A stretch of 55,508 nucleotides of DNA, from contig JANQSL010000120.1 of the NCBI GenBank assembly GCA_028284075.1, positions 1 through 55,508 of the forward strand, read 5' to 3'. The position numbers and the translations under genes are program-made. Source of the stretch: Candidatus Sumerlaeia bacterium. GTDB taxonomy: Bacteria; Sumerlaeota; Sumerlaeia; SLMS01; JAHLLQ01. The notes under the pieces were generated by a model. That model had not been told where the DNA came from. It worked only from the letters and a program-made list of their open reading frames with translations, and did no database searches. Shown here piece by piece: positions 46,705 through 55,508 of the stretch (the first letter of the stretch is position 1; each line of letters opens with the position of its first letter).

Positions 46705-47156
46705 GGCGCCGGTATTCATTCACACTCATCGAGATGATGCTCGTCGTTCTTGTTCTTGCCGTGCTTGCCGGGGCCGTTGTTTCAAATCTCAGTGGTGTAT
46801 ACGCGGGAATATCACTGGAAAGCGCTGCCAATGATATTGAAGGGGCGGTAGTGCGTGCGTCTCAGGTCGCTCGCAGAGACAGAGCCACGGCAGTGCTGAG
46901 TTTTCAAATGAATGACAGATCGTATTTTTTGAAGTCAGAATCGGAAAACTCGTCGTCGGTACGGATTGAATGGGAGGGGTTCCTGCCTTCCGGAGTTTCA
47001 TTCGTTCGACTCAACATGAAAACATCCAGTCGATACGGTCAGGTCAGATTCCACCCCGATGGAAGATCCAATGAGGGAGAACTGATACTACGTGGAAGAC
47101 GTGGAACTCAAAGAAGGATTCTGTTCACTTCGGTGCCAGGAGTCGCTCCACAATGA
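46701..47156 (+). CDS. gspH: Type II secretion minor pseudopilin GspH
   Basis: This 151-residue protein has the prepilin motif YSFTLIEMMLVVLVLAVLAG (cleavage before Phe7, Glu at +5). A variable beta-rich domain ends with GQVRFHPDGRSNEGELILR, which matches the GspH/FimT family (substrate-proximal minor pilin). The ATG overlaps the gspF stop. Confidence 0.92.
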   Translation: MRRRYSFTLIEMMLVVLVLAVLAGAVVSNLSGVYAGISLESAANDIEGAVVRASQVARRDRATAVLSFQMNDRSYFLKSESENSSSVRIEWEGFLPSGVSFVRLNMKTSSRYGQVRFHPDGRSNEGELILRGRRGTQRRILFTSVPGVAPQ

Positions 47157-47521
47157 TTCATTCGCCTCGCTCATTTATCCTCATCGAATTGCTCCTTGCC
47201 ACGATGCTTGTTGGAGTGGGACTTGCCGGAATCATGATGACCTTTTCATCGTCGGTAAAGGCTCACACGACGCAGGAACGTCGCTCAATGGCCCTTTTAA
47301 TCACGGAACGAGAATTTGATCGTCTTGCCCAGGGTCCTGTTTTGGCAAGTGCGGGATCAGAGGCCAGAGAAAGTATCGATCCTGAAGGCTACCGTATTGA
47401 AACGAAAGCAGAGCCGATCGGCACAGGATCAGTTGTTCGCGTGGAGCTTACTGTAACTCGAGGCGATGATTCTCTTTCGATGGTCCGATACTTCGAACAG
47501 GGCGGCGAGAGACTCCCATGA
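47153..47521 (+). CDS. gspI: Type II secretion minor pseudopilin GspI
   Basis: This 122-residue protein has the prepilin motif PRSFILIELLLATMLVGVG (Glu at +5) and the typical short GspI body (MALLITEREFDRLA... and SVVRVELTVTRGDDSL). The usual FTLxE is FILIE here, still compatible with prepilin peptidase. It would form the tip complex with GspJ and GspK. Overlaps of 4 bases at both ends. Confidence 0.9.
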   Translation: MIHSPRSFILIELLLATMLVGVGLAGIMMTFSSSVKAHTTQERRSMALLITEREFDRLAQGPVLASAGSEARESIDPEGYRIETKAEPIGTGSVVRVELTVTRGDDSLSMVRYFEQGGERLP

Positions 47522-48144
47522 GCCGAACCCGACAAACCTCCCCCGGTTTTACTTTTGTTGAATTGCTGATTTCACTCGTGATACTTTCTATTGTCGGAGT
47601 CGTTGCGGCGAACGCGATCGTAACCGCCACGGACGCTGATCGAGTGGCTCGAAGCCGGAGTCGCAACGCTTCAGTTTGCAGGGAGGCATATCGGATCGTA
47701 AGTCGGGATGTGGCAAACATTGCATGCGGAAAAATCCACGGGCGTCAGCCTTACTCGGAAACTTCTGATCCCGACTCACCTGAACGTATTATGCAACTCC
47801 TCGTGACGCCTCCTGATTACGAGGTGGATTCGGAACGAGACAGCACACTCGAAGCGCTGCTAATCAGGTATGTTGTCCGAGAGAACGAGGACCGCACATG
47901 GCGACTTGAGCGTGGGATGGCGGATCTTGCAACAGACGGAACTGAAAACGACTTTATCTGGGGCGTCATTGCAGATCGCTGCCATGCCATCTCTTTCGAC
48001 CCTGTTGTTGAAGGTGACTCGGAAGAACGCATTTTGAAGCGAATAGATTTTGTGCTCACGTTCACTTCGCCCGGAGTTGATCGGGTACAACGAGTGGCAT
48101 TGACGGCCCGTTCGCCAATCGAGAAATCAAAGGAAGGCTCGTAG
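47518..48144 (+). CDS. gspJ: Type II secretion minor pseudopilin GspJ
   Basis: This 208-residue protein has the prepilin motif SPGFTFVELLISLVILSIVG (Glu at +5). The body has the GspJ pattern CREAYRIVSRDVANIAC, LEALLIRYVVREN and RCHAISFDPVVEGDS. It nucleates the pseudopilus tip. It ends 2 bases before the MauE-thioredoxin gene. Confidence 0.9.
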   Translation: MSRTRQTSPGFTFVELLISLVILSIVGVVAANAIVTATDADRVARSRSRNASVCREAYRIVSRDVANIACGKIHGRQPYSETSDPDSPERIMQLLVTPPDYEVDSERDSTLEALLIRYVVRENEDRTWRLERGMADLATDGTENDFIWGVIADRCHAISFDPVVEGDSEERILKRIDFVLTFTSPGVDRVQRVALTARSPIEKSKEGS

Positions 48145-48146
48145 CA

Positions 48147-49142
48147 ATGGCCTCAGCGGAAGCTTGCCGTCGAATAATCACGATCACCTGCCGGTTGGTA
48201 GTTGGTTGCAGTTTCATTCTCTCATCCTGGACCAAGCTAGTGGACATTGAAGGATTTGGAGCCCAGATACTCGGTTATCGCCTTCTTTCGGACAGCGGCG
48301 CTGCGGTTATGGTCGCGTGGTTCGTCGCCATTCTTGAGGGAGGGCTCGGTGTTGCCTTCCTCTCTGTCTTCTCTCATCACCATCTTTTGCATGGAATTAC
48401 GACCGGACTGCTCCTTGCATTTTCCACGCTCCTGGCTTATGCATGGTTAGCTTTGAACCTGGAAGACTGTGGTTGTTTTGGGACCGCACTGAAGATGTCC
48501 CCGCAGGTCTCTATTCTGAAAAACATGGTACTACTTGTGGTCACCGGAATCTCATGGCATATCTCGTGGAAGACCGGGGAGAAGATTTTTAAATCACACT
48601 CAAAGCCGGCTCTATTGGGAATCGTTATCGCAGTGCTTGCAGTCTTTTCCGCGATTCCCGTTTCCATGCTCAGAACGAAGCCGGGCGATTCCACCAGCGC
48701 CAGTGGGCATGTTACGGAAACAAACCAAGGGCCCTATGCTCACTACATCATTGACAGCGCAAATGGAGAAACTCTTCACGTGGGTGAAGGAGAACGCTTC
48801 ATCGCCGTTCTAAGCGCCACTTGCGATCACTGTATCGAGTCCGTTCCGGATCTGAACGAGACATACCGCATTCTGGGGGAAGGACTCCCGGTTGCCGCAC
48901 TCTGCCTCGGCGATGAAACAACCCTTGAGCAATTTCGCAGACAAACCAACCCTGAGTTTCCGATAAGCCTTATACCCGCTCTTGAATTCTTCGACCTGAT
49001 CGGCAGCGCCCCTCCCCGGTTTGTAATCGTCCGGGATGGAACTCCAATGGCCACCTGGGACGATGAAGCACCGTCGATCGATGAAATCCTTGGCGCCCTG
49101 GAGTCTTTCGGGAATTCACCGACCGACTCCGCAATACCCTGA
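48147..49142 (+). CDS. MauE/DoxX-like membrane domain fused to a thioredoxin-like domain
   Basis: This 331-residue protein has an N-terminal MauE/DoxX-type four-helix membrane domain (about 10-130) with the redox motif LEDCGCFG (about 109-116). An extra helix lies at about 150-175. A TlpA/thioredoxin-like domain (about 195-325) has active site CDHC in FIAVLSATCDHCIESVP and a cis-Pro-like SAPPRFVIV. MauE proteins pass reducing power across the membrane, and fusion to a periplasmic thioredoxin implies disulfide reduction or exchange outside. It starts 2 bases after gspJ, so it belongs to the secretion operon, perhaps handling cysteine-containing secreted proteins. Confidence 0.85.
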   Translation: MASAEACRRIITITCRLVVGCSFILSSWTKLVDIEGFGAQILGYRLLSDSGAAVMVAWFVAILEGGLGVAFLSVFSHHHLLHGITTGLLLAFSTLLAYAWLALNLEDCGCFGTALKMSPQVSILKNMVLLVVTGISWHISWKTGEKIFKSHSKPALLGIVIAVLAVFSAIPVSMLRTKPGDSTSASGHVTETNQGPYAHYIIDSANGETLHVGEGERFIAVLSATCDHCIESVPDLNETYRILGEGLPVAALCLGDETTLEQFRRQTNPEFPISLIPALEFFDLIGSAPPRFVIVRDGTPMATWDDEAPSIDEILGALESFGNSPTDSAIP

Positions 49143-49637
49143 GCACCCAAACCATCTCGCACGGCTGTTTCGATGACCATCCTCCGCTGCACCGACCTTC
49201 AATCACCCCCGAAAATTCTGGTGGTTCAGATTCGAAGGCAGAGCGGCGGAAAGACCATGAACCACTTTGTCAGTCTTTCGTCTTGCCGTTGCAGAACCGT
49301 GCAGATGCGCAACTCCATGCGAATGTTGATATCTTTTCAGAATTCAAGCCAGACAATTGAATCGGGCGAACTCGCCAACAGGCTCCAGATTCATTCTCAG
49401 GATGATGCCTGAAGATATCTGCAAGGATATATCATTGGCCGGTCAGAAGGTACAGCAGGAATGGAGATCCTTCCGGTCACACTGATTTTCCAGATGATAT
49501 TGTTGCAAGAGTCCCGTGCAGTGGATCGTATCCATGAGGACAGTTTCGGTCATCACACCCGAAACCAGGCAGCCCAGGTCAACCATCCCTTGCAGCGCGA
49601 CCAGTGAATACCCATACTCCTTTGCGGAGAGCACGCC
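49143..49637. other. 495-bp stretch without a convincing gene, upstream of dnaG
   Basis: No RNA gene or terminator with a T-tract was found. On the minus strand a frame closing at 49443 ends in a 47-codon, Cys-rich segment (from ATG at 49586) that looks coding-like, but it runs antisense into dnaG and has no ribosome-binding site at a good distance. A 4-bp CTCC/GGAG hairpin (49617-49629) contains the dnaG ribosome-binding site. Confidence 0.4.
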
Positions 49638-51446
49638 ATGGCATCCTCGTTGAAAGACGCCATTCGTCAGGTCAAGGAACAGGCCGATATCGTCGCCGTC
49701 GTCGGGCGGACTGTTGCACTCCACAAGGCTGGAAACTCCTACAAGGGCCTGTGCCCTTTCCATAAGGAAAAAACGCCCTCGTTCCATGTTGTGCCCGCCA
49801 AGGGTATTTATCATTGCTTCGGTTGCAAGGCAGGCGGGTCTGTCATCGACTTCGTCATGCACACCGAACGTCTCGAATTTATTGAGGCGTTGCGACAACT
49901 CGCAAAAGAAACGGGAATCGAACTCCCCACCGCTTCCGGCTATGGAGGGCCGCGGGACGAGGATGAAGAACGTCGTCGCGCACTCTACTCCGTCAACGAA
50001 TTCGCTCTCACGTGGTTTCGTGACAACCTCACGTCGAACCGTCACCCCGTCGCCTCCACGTACATGGAGAAACGTTGTATTACGTCAGACCTCGCGGAAA
50101 AATTCGCGCTTGGTGCGGCGATGAACGAATGGGCTGCCCTCAAGACAGCCGCCAACATGCAAGGCTACAGTGATGATCTGCTGGTGGAGGCGGGTCTTTG
50201 CAAACGACACGAAGAGCGTGGCACGATCTACGACCGCTTGCGCAATCGTTTGATTTTCCCTATTCGCGATCATCTTGGCCGCGTGATCGGCTTTGGGGGA
50301 CGCCGACTTTCGGAAGACCCCAATGAGGCGAAGTATCTCAACTCTCCCGAAACGCCGCTCTATCACAAGGGGCGAACGCTTTACGGCCTCGATGTTTCCG
50401 GAAAAGCAATCACTGATACCGGCTACGCCATTGTGACCGAAGGCTATATGGATGCCATCATGGCTCATCGCTTTGGCTTCACCCAGGCGATAGCAAGCCT
50501 CGGAACCGCTCTGACTCCGGAACAGTCACGCCTTGTCAAACGTTACGCTTCGCGCGTTGTGTTTCTCTACGACGGTGACGACGCGGGGCGAAACGCCATG
50601 CTGCGAGCGGGCGAGGCGCTTCTCGGAGCCGGCATCGACACGCGCGTTATTCTCCTCCCGAAAGAAGACGATCCCGATACATACCTTCAGCGGGAAGGTG
50701 CGGAAGCACTCGAAAGACTCGTTCATGGCGCACGAGAATATTTCGACTTCGCTTTGGAAATCTTCGCGAAATCAGAGGATCTGGCAACGCTCGCCGGTCA
50801 GGCGGAACTGGTGGAAAAAACCGCGCCGTTATTGAACGCGATGCCAAGCGATGCTCAGCGCGCCGCCGGACTCAATCGTCTGCTCACGTATCTCGGAACA
50901 TTGCCGCGTGAAGCGGTCATGAGAACCATTCAGCGTCGTGCCGCCCAACAACGACCCGCCCACGACAACCGGCCGGAGGCTCCGGAACTGTCCGGCCGCG
51001 CGCCGGTGGACCCGACGGAGCGGTTTGCACTCAAACTGATGCTGGAAAACCAGAAGGCCCTCGATGTCCTGCGGGCGGAACTTGATGTTTCCTGGCTTTC
51101 CGATGACCGTCTTGATCCGTGGATTATGTTTCTGCTTTCCCATGATGGCGACGCGGAATCACTCATTGCGGAAGCGGAATCGACAGGAACAATGCCTGGT
51201 GATCCGTCACTGCTTCCGGAAATACTCGCGGACACTCACCCACTGGGCGATGCCGTACTGGCAGCACGGCAAATCGCGGCACGTCTTAAGAGACGGCACC
51301 ACAAGAAAGTCACGCGGGAACTCATCGATGCAGTGAGAGAGCACTATCGCAATGATCCCTCGGGCATGCCGGAGGGAATCCTTCGGATGATCCACGAGGA
51401 GAACCGCATTGCAGTGAAAGTTGAGGTGCCCCGCAGCGGTCTCTAA
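49638..51446 (+). CDS. dnaG: DNA primase
   Basis: This 602-residue protein is of usual length. The N-terminal zinc finger is C39-H42...C60-C63 (CPFHKEKTPSF, YHCFGC). The catalytic core has the RNA-polymerase basic motif (IFPIRDHLGRVIGFGGR) and Toprim motifs VTEGYMDAIMAH and VVFLYDGDDAGRNA. The C-terminal helicase-binding part (about 450-602) is less conserved. It makes RNA primers for replication. GGAGAGC lies 8 bases before ATG 49638. The usual rpsU/rpoD neighbours are absent. Confidence 0.97.
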   Translation: MASSLKDAIRQVKEQADIVAVVGRTVALHKAGNSYKGLCPFHKEKTPSFHVVPAKGIYHCFGCKAGGSVIDFVMHTERLEFIEALRQLAKETGIELPTASGYGGPRDEDEERRRALYSVNEFALTWFRDNLTSNRHPVASTYMEKRCITSDLAEKFALGAAMNEWAALKTAANMQGYSDDLLVEAGLCKRHEERGTIYDRLRNRLIFPIRDHLGRVIGFGGRRLSEDPNEAKYLNSPETPLYHKGRTLYGLDVSGKAITDTGYAIVTEGYMDAIMAHRFGFTQAIASLGTALTPEQSRLVKRYASRVVFLYDGDDAGRNAMLRAGEALLGAGIDTRVILLPKEDDPDTYLQREGAEALERLVHGAREYFDFALEIFAKSEDLATLAGQAELVEKTAPLLNAMPSDAQRAAGLNRLLTYLGTLPREAVMRTIQRRAAQQRPAHDNRPEAPELSGRAPVDPTERFALKLMLENQKALDVLRAELDVSWLSDDRLDPWIMFLLSHDGDAESLIAEAESTGTMPGDPSLLPEILADTHPLGDAVLAARQIAARLKRRHHKKVTRELIDAVREHYRNDPSGMPEGILRMIHEENRIAVKVEVPRSGL

Positions 51447-51459
51447 ATGCTCGCCGAGT

Positions 51460-52941
51460 TCACTGCTCTCTCTCTTGCAAACGCCAGCCGCTAAAGTGCC
51501 ACGTATACTCACCGGGTAACCGTGCAAGGTACTCGTTGAGGTCGATTCCAACGCCGGACGGTACAGAATCGTGAACGGCAATCCGTCTTCCTGAAAGCCG
51601 CTGTTCTTCAAGCCACGCTTCCGGCGGCAAACCCTGAGCATCTGTCGACCAGGCGATGGCCCATTTGTAATTCTCCATGCCACCGACAGTTTGCAGATGA
51701 ACAAAATGAGCAGCCCATGCGTCATGCCCCGCGATCAGCGCAACACCCTCGCCACAGAGGGTCTGCATGTGCAAATAGCGAATATAGGAGCCACGCTCGT
51801 CCCTTTCATGCCGCGCAAGCTGCCCTGACTGAAGTGTCATAACAAAAACAAAGACGGCGATGGCTGCATAGCATTTCTGCCAGAGCTCCACGCGGTCCGG
51901 CCGATGGGAAATCAACGGAACAACGGCCATCATCAAAAGGCCGGGAATGAATTCACGCGAGTAGCGCGCCATACCCATCGTGGCGCCTGTTAGTGTGACA
52001 AACAGCCAGGGACCTGTCAGTAAAGCCACCGCTGACAGTATCGTCCAAGTCCGGGCATCAAATCGATGCACTCTGAAAAATGAGAGAAGACCAAAAACCA
52101 GTCCCGCGAATCCGGTGACCACCTGACCCGGTGATTGCCAGAGGGTTCGCCACAATTCAGCCGAGTTTGTCATGACAGTTTGCAGTCCTGGAATAACCGC
52201 GTTCTCACCACTGAACTGATTGCCAAGCCAGTCCCTCTGGGATTCCGCGAGTCCGTCGATGAACTTTGGGGAAAGAAAGTGGAACGAGACACCGGTGGCA
52301 GACGCTGCGGCAAACCAAACAAAGACAATCATCAGTCTGCGCCGCCAATTGCCACGCTCTGTTGCCAGTGCAAGGATTGCAAGGCCTGGAAGAAATGAGG
52401 CAGCGGTTTCCTTGATCCAGACCATGAGAACAGCTGCCACGATGGAACAAACAAGCCATAGCCACCGGTTCCCACGAGGCAGGAGGAGAAACGCGGCCGC
52501 AAAAAACCCGGTCGCCCGTGCCCAGTTCTCCGGCCAGACTTCCAGCCAAAGCTCCAGTGAGTCGATGTGAAGGACATAGGCGCCGCCGAAGAGAAATGCA
52601 GCGGCTTCGTTGACTCGCTGAGAGATCGACCAGAGAAGTGTGGAAAGAGAGGCGGCAAGAAATAAAAGGCCCGCGGCGGACCACACACGATACAGGGAGA
52701 AGATATCCGTTGGATTGATTGCTTTTGCGACGAGCGCGAAGAATTCTCCAAGTTTGCAGAACACGGGGCGACCAAAGCCCAGAGGGGCATATCCCTTACC
52801 GGTCAGCGCCGCGTCCAGATAAGCGAAGTTGTCCCAATTCGGATACCATGGAGCGGGGCCTGCGAAGAAAAGCCCTGCCACCAGGACAGCCAGGGGCCAA
52901 ACCGCCCAAGTCGCCAGCCTTCGTTTTTGCCCCTCTATCAT
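51460..52941 (-). CDS. Polytopic GT-C-like membrane protein
   Basis: The protein has 493 residues from ATG 52941 (a TTG two codons upstream is possible). About 10-11 transmembrane helices are present. The first periplasmic loop has WYPNWDNFAYLDAAL, i.e. an acidic motif after TM1 as in GT-C glycosyltransferases that use polyprenyl-phosphate sugars. There is a soluble C-terminal part (about 395-493). Role suggested: protein or lipid glycosylation. Its stop is 13 bases from the convergent dnaG stop. Confidence is moderate because the motif is short. Confidence 0.6.
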   Translation of the reverse strand: MIEGQKRRLATWAVWPLAVLVAGLFFAGPAPWYPNWDNFAYLDAALTGKGYAPLGFGRPVFCKLGEFFALVAKAINPTDIFSLYRVWSAAGLLFLAASLSTLLWSISQRVNEAAAFLFGGAYVLHIDSLELWLEVWPENWARATGFFAAAFLLLPRGNRWLWLVCSIVAAVLMVWIKETAASFLPGLAILALATERGNWRRRLMIVFVWFAAASATGVSFHFLSPKFIDGLAESQRDWLGNQFSGENAVIPGLQTVMTNSAELWRTLWQSPGQVVTGFAGLVFGLLSFFRVHRFDARTWTILSAVALLTGPWLFVTLTGATMGMARYSREFIPGLLMMAVVPLISHRPDRVELWQKCYAAIAVFVFVMTLQSGQLARHERDERGSYIRYLHMQTLCGEGVALIAGHDAWAAHFVHLQTVGGMENYKWAIAWSTDAQGLPPEAWLEEQRLSGRRIAVHDSVPSGVGIDLNEYLARLPGEYTWHFSGWRLQEREQ

Positions 52942-53107
52942 GGCCAAAAAAGGCCGTATTCAGCTGAGGGGAACAAGGAAAAGACTATCAGACTCGTGGT
53001 GCAGTCATGAGAGGCTGGCGTAACGTTGCGGTTTGACGCTGAAAAACCCGCGGTGTAACAAACGTGACTCAGTTCGCCGGACAATTGATCGGAGGAGAAG
53101 TCACTGG

Positions 53108-54610
53108 ATGAAGTTCCTGAGCGGTCTTGCCGCCATAACCCTCGTTCTTGCCGCCACGGCCGCGGCCCAACCGATCCTTGATTTGCCTCCGCGGGCCATC
53201 GGCGCTCCCACCGGGTCAGAGTTCAAGACGCAGATTGAGTCTCTCGAGCGCGAACCCCGCGAGGACGCTATCTGCGCTGCAATTTCGGCCGGCAATATTC
53301 CCGATTGGCTGCGCAACTTCAAACCTGTGACCTTCTCGACCACCATCGCCGCGACAACTCACGAGGCCACAATTTACGTTCTCCCGGACTATCTCGGTGT
53401 TGGCAGTAATGATGATTTCTTCCGAACTCCCATGACTCCCATCCTGGGGCAGCAACTCGCGGATCTAACCGGTACTCTTCTGACAACACGGCGAATGACA
53501 GACCTCATCTGGGATGCCGCTGAAACGAAAGTCGCACCATCCCCGATCCCTCCCAGTCCGGCGATGACGACGGTACCCGTTTTCTGGGATCACAATATAA
53601 CAGTCGAGGGTCAGCTGGATGCTGTGGGTGCCGTGCGAGGCAGGCTCACCGCGGGACACAAGAAGGACGTCGTCATCACACCCCAGCTGTATCTTCCACA
53701 GCATGCGAACAAAGTCGCCATTTATGGCTGGCATCAGTTGAACGGGGTTCGAATTCAGCCGCTCTATCTGGGACACGTCGACTGGTACGCGGACTACAGC
53801 CACGGTGTTCGACTCGTTGCATCCGAGATGATCCTGGATGGACAGGAAACGACGGTTCAGGAGGTGCTCGGCGATCCTGCACTGGCCCCTATCCTCAGCG
53901 ACGAAGGCGTGATCGACAAGCCACGCTATCCGATCGCGATCGAAGCCGCCTTCCCTCTGATTGATCATTTCCCGTCGACCGGCCGGGACCTCGAAACCTG
54001 GGCCGACCGCTTCGTTACCCACACCGTTGTTCCTCACACTCCCGCCTCTCCGGAAGGCGATGGCTTCGTGTTATTGGTGCGTGATCCGAGTGGAGGAATA
54101 GATACAGCCCGCATTGGTTCAGGCAAGGCGCGTGATTACTTCGTCGAGGCGGACATCTACTGCGAATATCGTCCGGAACTATCTGCCAACGGCTTCGAAC
54201 GTGTGGGGATCTTCTTTCGGGACGACGGCAATGGGTTGTTTGAAGGGAGTTCCCTCTCCGGCATCAAAGGCAACTGTTACGCACTCACATGGGACTCATC
54301 AAACGGGCGCATCCAATGTCTGAGGAACGTCAACGGAGTAGCGGTAGACCTGTTGCCGGAAGCTCTATTTCAGACCGGGACGGCGTGGAGGAATATGCGC
54401 ATTGAAGGACTCGGATCGACATTGTTGTTCTATATCGATGATCAGCTTATACTCGAAACAAACGATGACACGCACGCCGCAGGTGTCAGTGGAATCGGCT
54501 ATCACGAGTACTTCACCACGCTTTCAAACGTGATTGGAACACGCGCTGACAATTTTCGCGCCGACACGTTGGGCGAGGGGTCTGTGGGAAATATCTGGGG
54601 ATGTTACTGA
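53108..54610 (+). CDS. Secreted two-domain protein with C-terminal LamG-like domain
   Basis: The protein has 500 residues from ATG 53108, with GGAGGAGAAG upstream. The signal peptide is MKFLSGLAAITLVLAATAAA. The first domain (about 25-300) shows IYVLPDYLGVGSNDDFFRTPM, LLTTRRMTDLIWDAA, TAGHKKDVVITPQLY and HVDWYADYSHGVRLV. This looks like a conserved family of unknown function, with an invariant-looking YADYSHG motif. The second domain (about 320-490; YFVEADIYCEYRP, GVGISFFRDDGNGLFEG-like strands, LFYIDDQLILE) is a LamG/DUF1080-type sandwich. No anchor seen. No enzymatic role can be stated. Confidence 0.75.
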   Translation: MKFLSGLAAITLVLAATAAAQPILDLPPRAIGAPTGSEFKTQIESLEREPREDAICAAISAGNIPDWLRNFKPVTFSTTIAATTHEATIYVLPDYLGVGSNDDFFRTPMTPILGQQLADLTGTLLTTRRMTDLIWDAAETKVAPSPIPPSPAMTTVPVFWDHNITVEGQLDAVGAVRGRLTAGHKKDVVITPQLYLPQHANKVAIYGWHQLNGVRIQPLYLGHVDWYADYSHGVRLVASEMILDGQETTVQEVLGDPALAPILSDEGVIDKPRYPIAIEAAFPLIDHFPSTGRDLETWADRFVTHTVVPHTPASPEGDGFVLLVRDPSGGIDTARIGSGKARDYFVEADIYCEYRPELSANGFERVGIFFRDDGNGLFEGSSLSGIKGNCYALTWDSSNGRIQCLRNVNGVAVDLLPEALFQTGTAWRNMRIEGLGSTLLFYIDDQLILETNDDTHAAGVSGIGYHEYFTTLSNVIGTRADNFRADTLGEGSVGNIWGCY

Positions 54611-54619
54611 GGATCGACC

Positions 54620-55066
54620 TTATTCCTCGCCAACAATTCCAGCCAGATTCTCAATGGCTTTCATCTCATCGGGACCGATGTTGCGCAGACTGAAGCCCAG
54701 ATCCGCGTAGCCGGGATCCGATTCCCGCTCCCGGATGTGCCGCACCCAGAACAGAAGGCCCTTGATGGGAATCATCTCCTCTCCGCCCCCGTCCACCAAA
54801 AGCCGGGCAATGCATTGCTGATCCGCAATGTCGTCACACTCATCCGGTGTCAGGTCCTTTGTCCGAACCCGGGCCGAATTGGGAGTAATGGACAGCAGAG
54901 TCCCATGTACCGTTCGAGGAGTGAACGTTTCCTCAAACTTCAGCAAGTCGATTTCCAGTTCCAGCTCAACGGGCTCACTGTCCGGCATGGCTTTGGGGAT
55001 GACCTCTTGAAATCTGACTGCCATTCCGCTGGCAGACGGTGTTGTGGGCAACCGTTCCTTTGACAC
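54620..55066 (-). CDS. PilZ-like domain protein
   Basis: The frame gives 148 residues from GTG 55066. An ATG at 55024 giving 134 residues (MAVRFQEV) is as likely, and neither has a good ribosome-binding site. The body (VHGTLLSITPNSARVRTKDLT ... IKGLLFWVRHIRERESDPGYADLGFSLRNIGPDEMKAIENL) has the beta-barrel rhythm and closing helix of PilZ-type domains. The c-di-GMP RxxxR and (D/N)xSxxG motifs are not intact (SITPNSARV stands where DLSxxG would be), so nucleotide binding is doubtful. It is divergent from gltX. Confidence 0.6.
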   Translation of the reverse strand: MSKERLPTTPSASGMAVRFQEVIPKAMPDSEPVELELEIDLLKFEETFTPRTVHGTLLSITPNSARVRTKDLTPDECDDIADQQCIARLLVDGGGEEMIPIKGLLFWVRHIRERESDPGYADLGFSLRNIGPDEMKAIENLAGIVGEE

Positions 55067-55085
55067 AATTCACGGCATGTCTTGA

Positions 55086-55508
<423 letters not shown>

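Noticed and set aside
52942-52955. GGCC-A6-GGCC inverted repeat before the GT-C-like gene
   Set aside because: Only a 4-bp stem; likely chance. It sits where the start codon context of the minus-strand gene lies.

Overview
This 55.5 kb window reads as chromosomal DNA of a Gram-negative bacterium with an outer membrane. It carries a LolC/E-type permease, an RND efflux pump, a complete type II secretion (T2SS) gene set and several secreted or lipoprotein precursors. Base composition is moderately GC-rich. Gene contents and the T2SS gene order (G-K-L-M-C-D-E-F-H-I-J) are not those of model Proteobacteria. Large secreted LamG-like proteins, a DUF1573 protein and a MauE-thioredoxin fusion suggest a Planctomycetota / Lentisphaerota / Sumerlaeota / Hydrogenedentota-like lineage. 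That placement is an inference from gene content, not a database result. No phage, insertion sequence, CRISPR array or rRNA was seen.

Layout. (1) 1-8 kb: a hybrid sensor kinase cut by the left edge, a divergent small [2Fe-2S] ferredoxin, and a minus-strand unit marR - membrane fusion protein - RND pump - ferritin. (2) 8-11.1 kb: a minus-strand unit of a putative alpha/alpha-toroid glycan-lyase-like protein, a lipoprotein and Maf. (3) 11.1-18.6 kb: a seven-gene minus-strand housekeeping unit (TPR membrane protein, lysS, LolC/E-like permease with an N-terminal extension, FAH-family hydrolase, LeuB-type dehydrogenase, siroheme-branch dehydrogenase, secreted cyclophilin) ending at a clear intrinsic terminator. 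A tRNA-Ser(GGA) lies just upstream on the other strand. (4) 19.4-37 kb: the accessory heart of the window. Glycosyltransferases, a MurJ/MviN-type flippase, a Wzy/WaaL-type polymerase fused to carbohydrate-binding-like and LamG-like modules, a second secreted protein with the same modules, a beta-helix protein, a TPR protein, a LamG-like protein and a solute-binding-like protein lie mostly in one tightly overlapping minus-strand operon. (5) 37.8-49.1 kb: the divergent T2SS operon, ending in a MauE-thioredoxin fusion. (6) 49.6-55.5 kb: dnaG, a polytopic GT-C-like membrane protein, a secreted protein with a LamG-like tail, a PilZ-like protein and the 5' end of gltX, which carries an apparent frameshift.

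How the parts may work together (inference): the surface-polysaccharide operon and the T2SS operon diverge from one 0.87 kb control region. The polysaccharide operon encodes four proteins with carbohydrate-binding or beta-helix architecture that would act outside the inner membrane. One of them is welded to the polymerase itself. This suggests a polymer made by Wzy-like chemistry and bound or organised by co-expressed secreted lectin-like proteins, possibly exported by the adjacent T2SS. I consider this the most likely undescribed system in the window.
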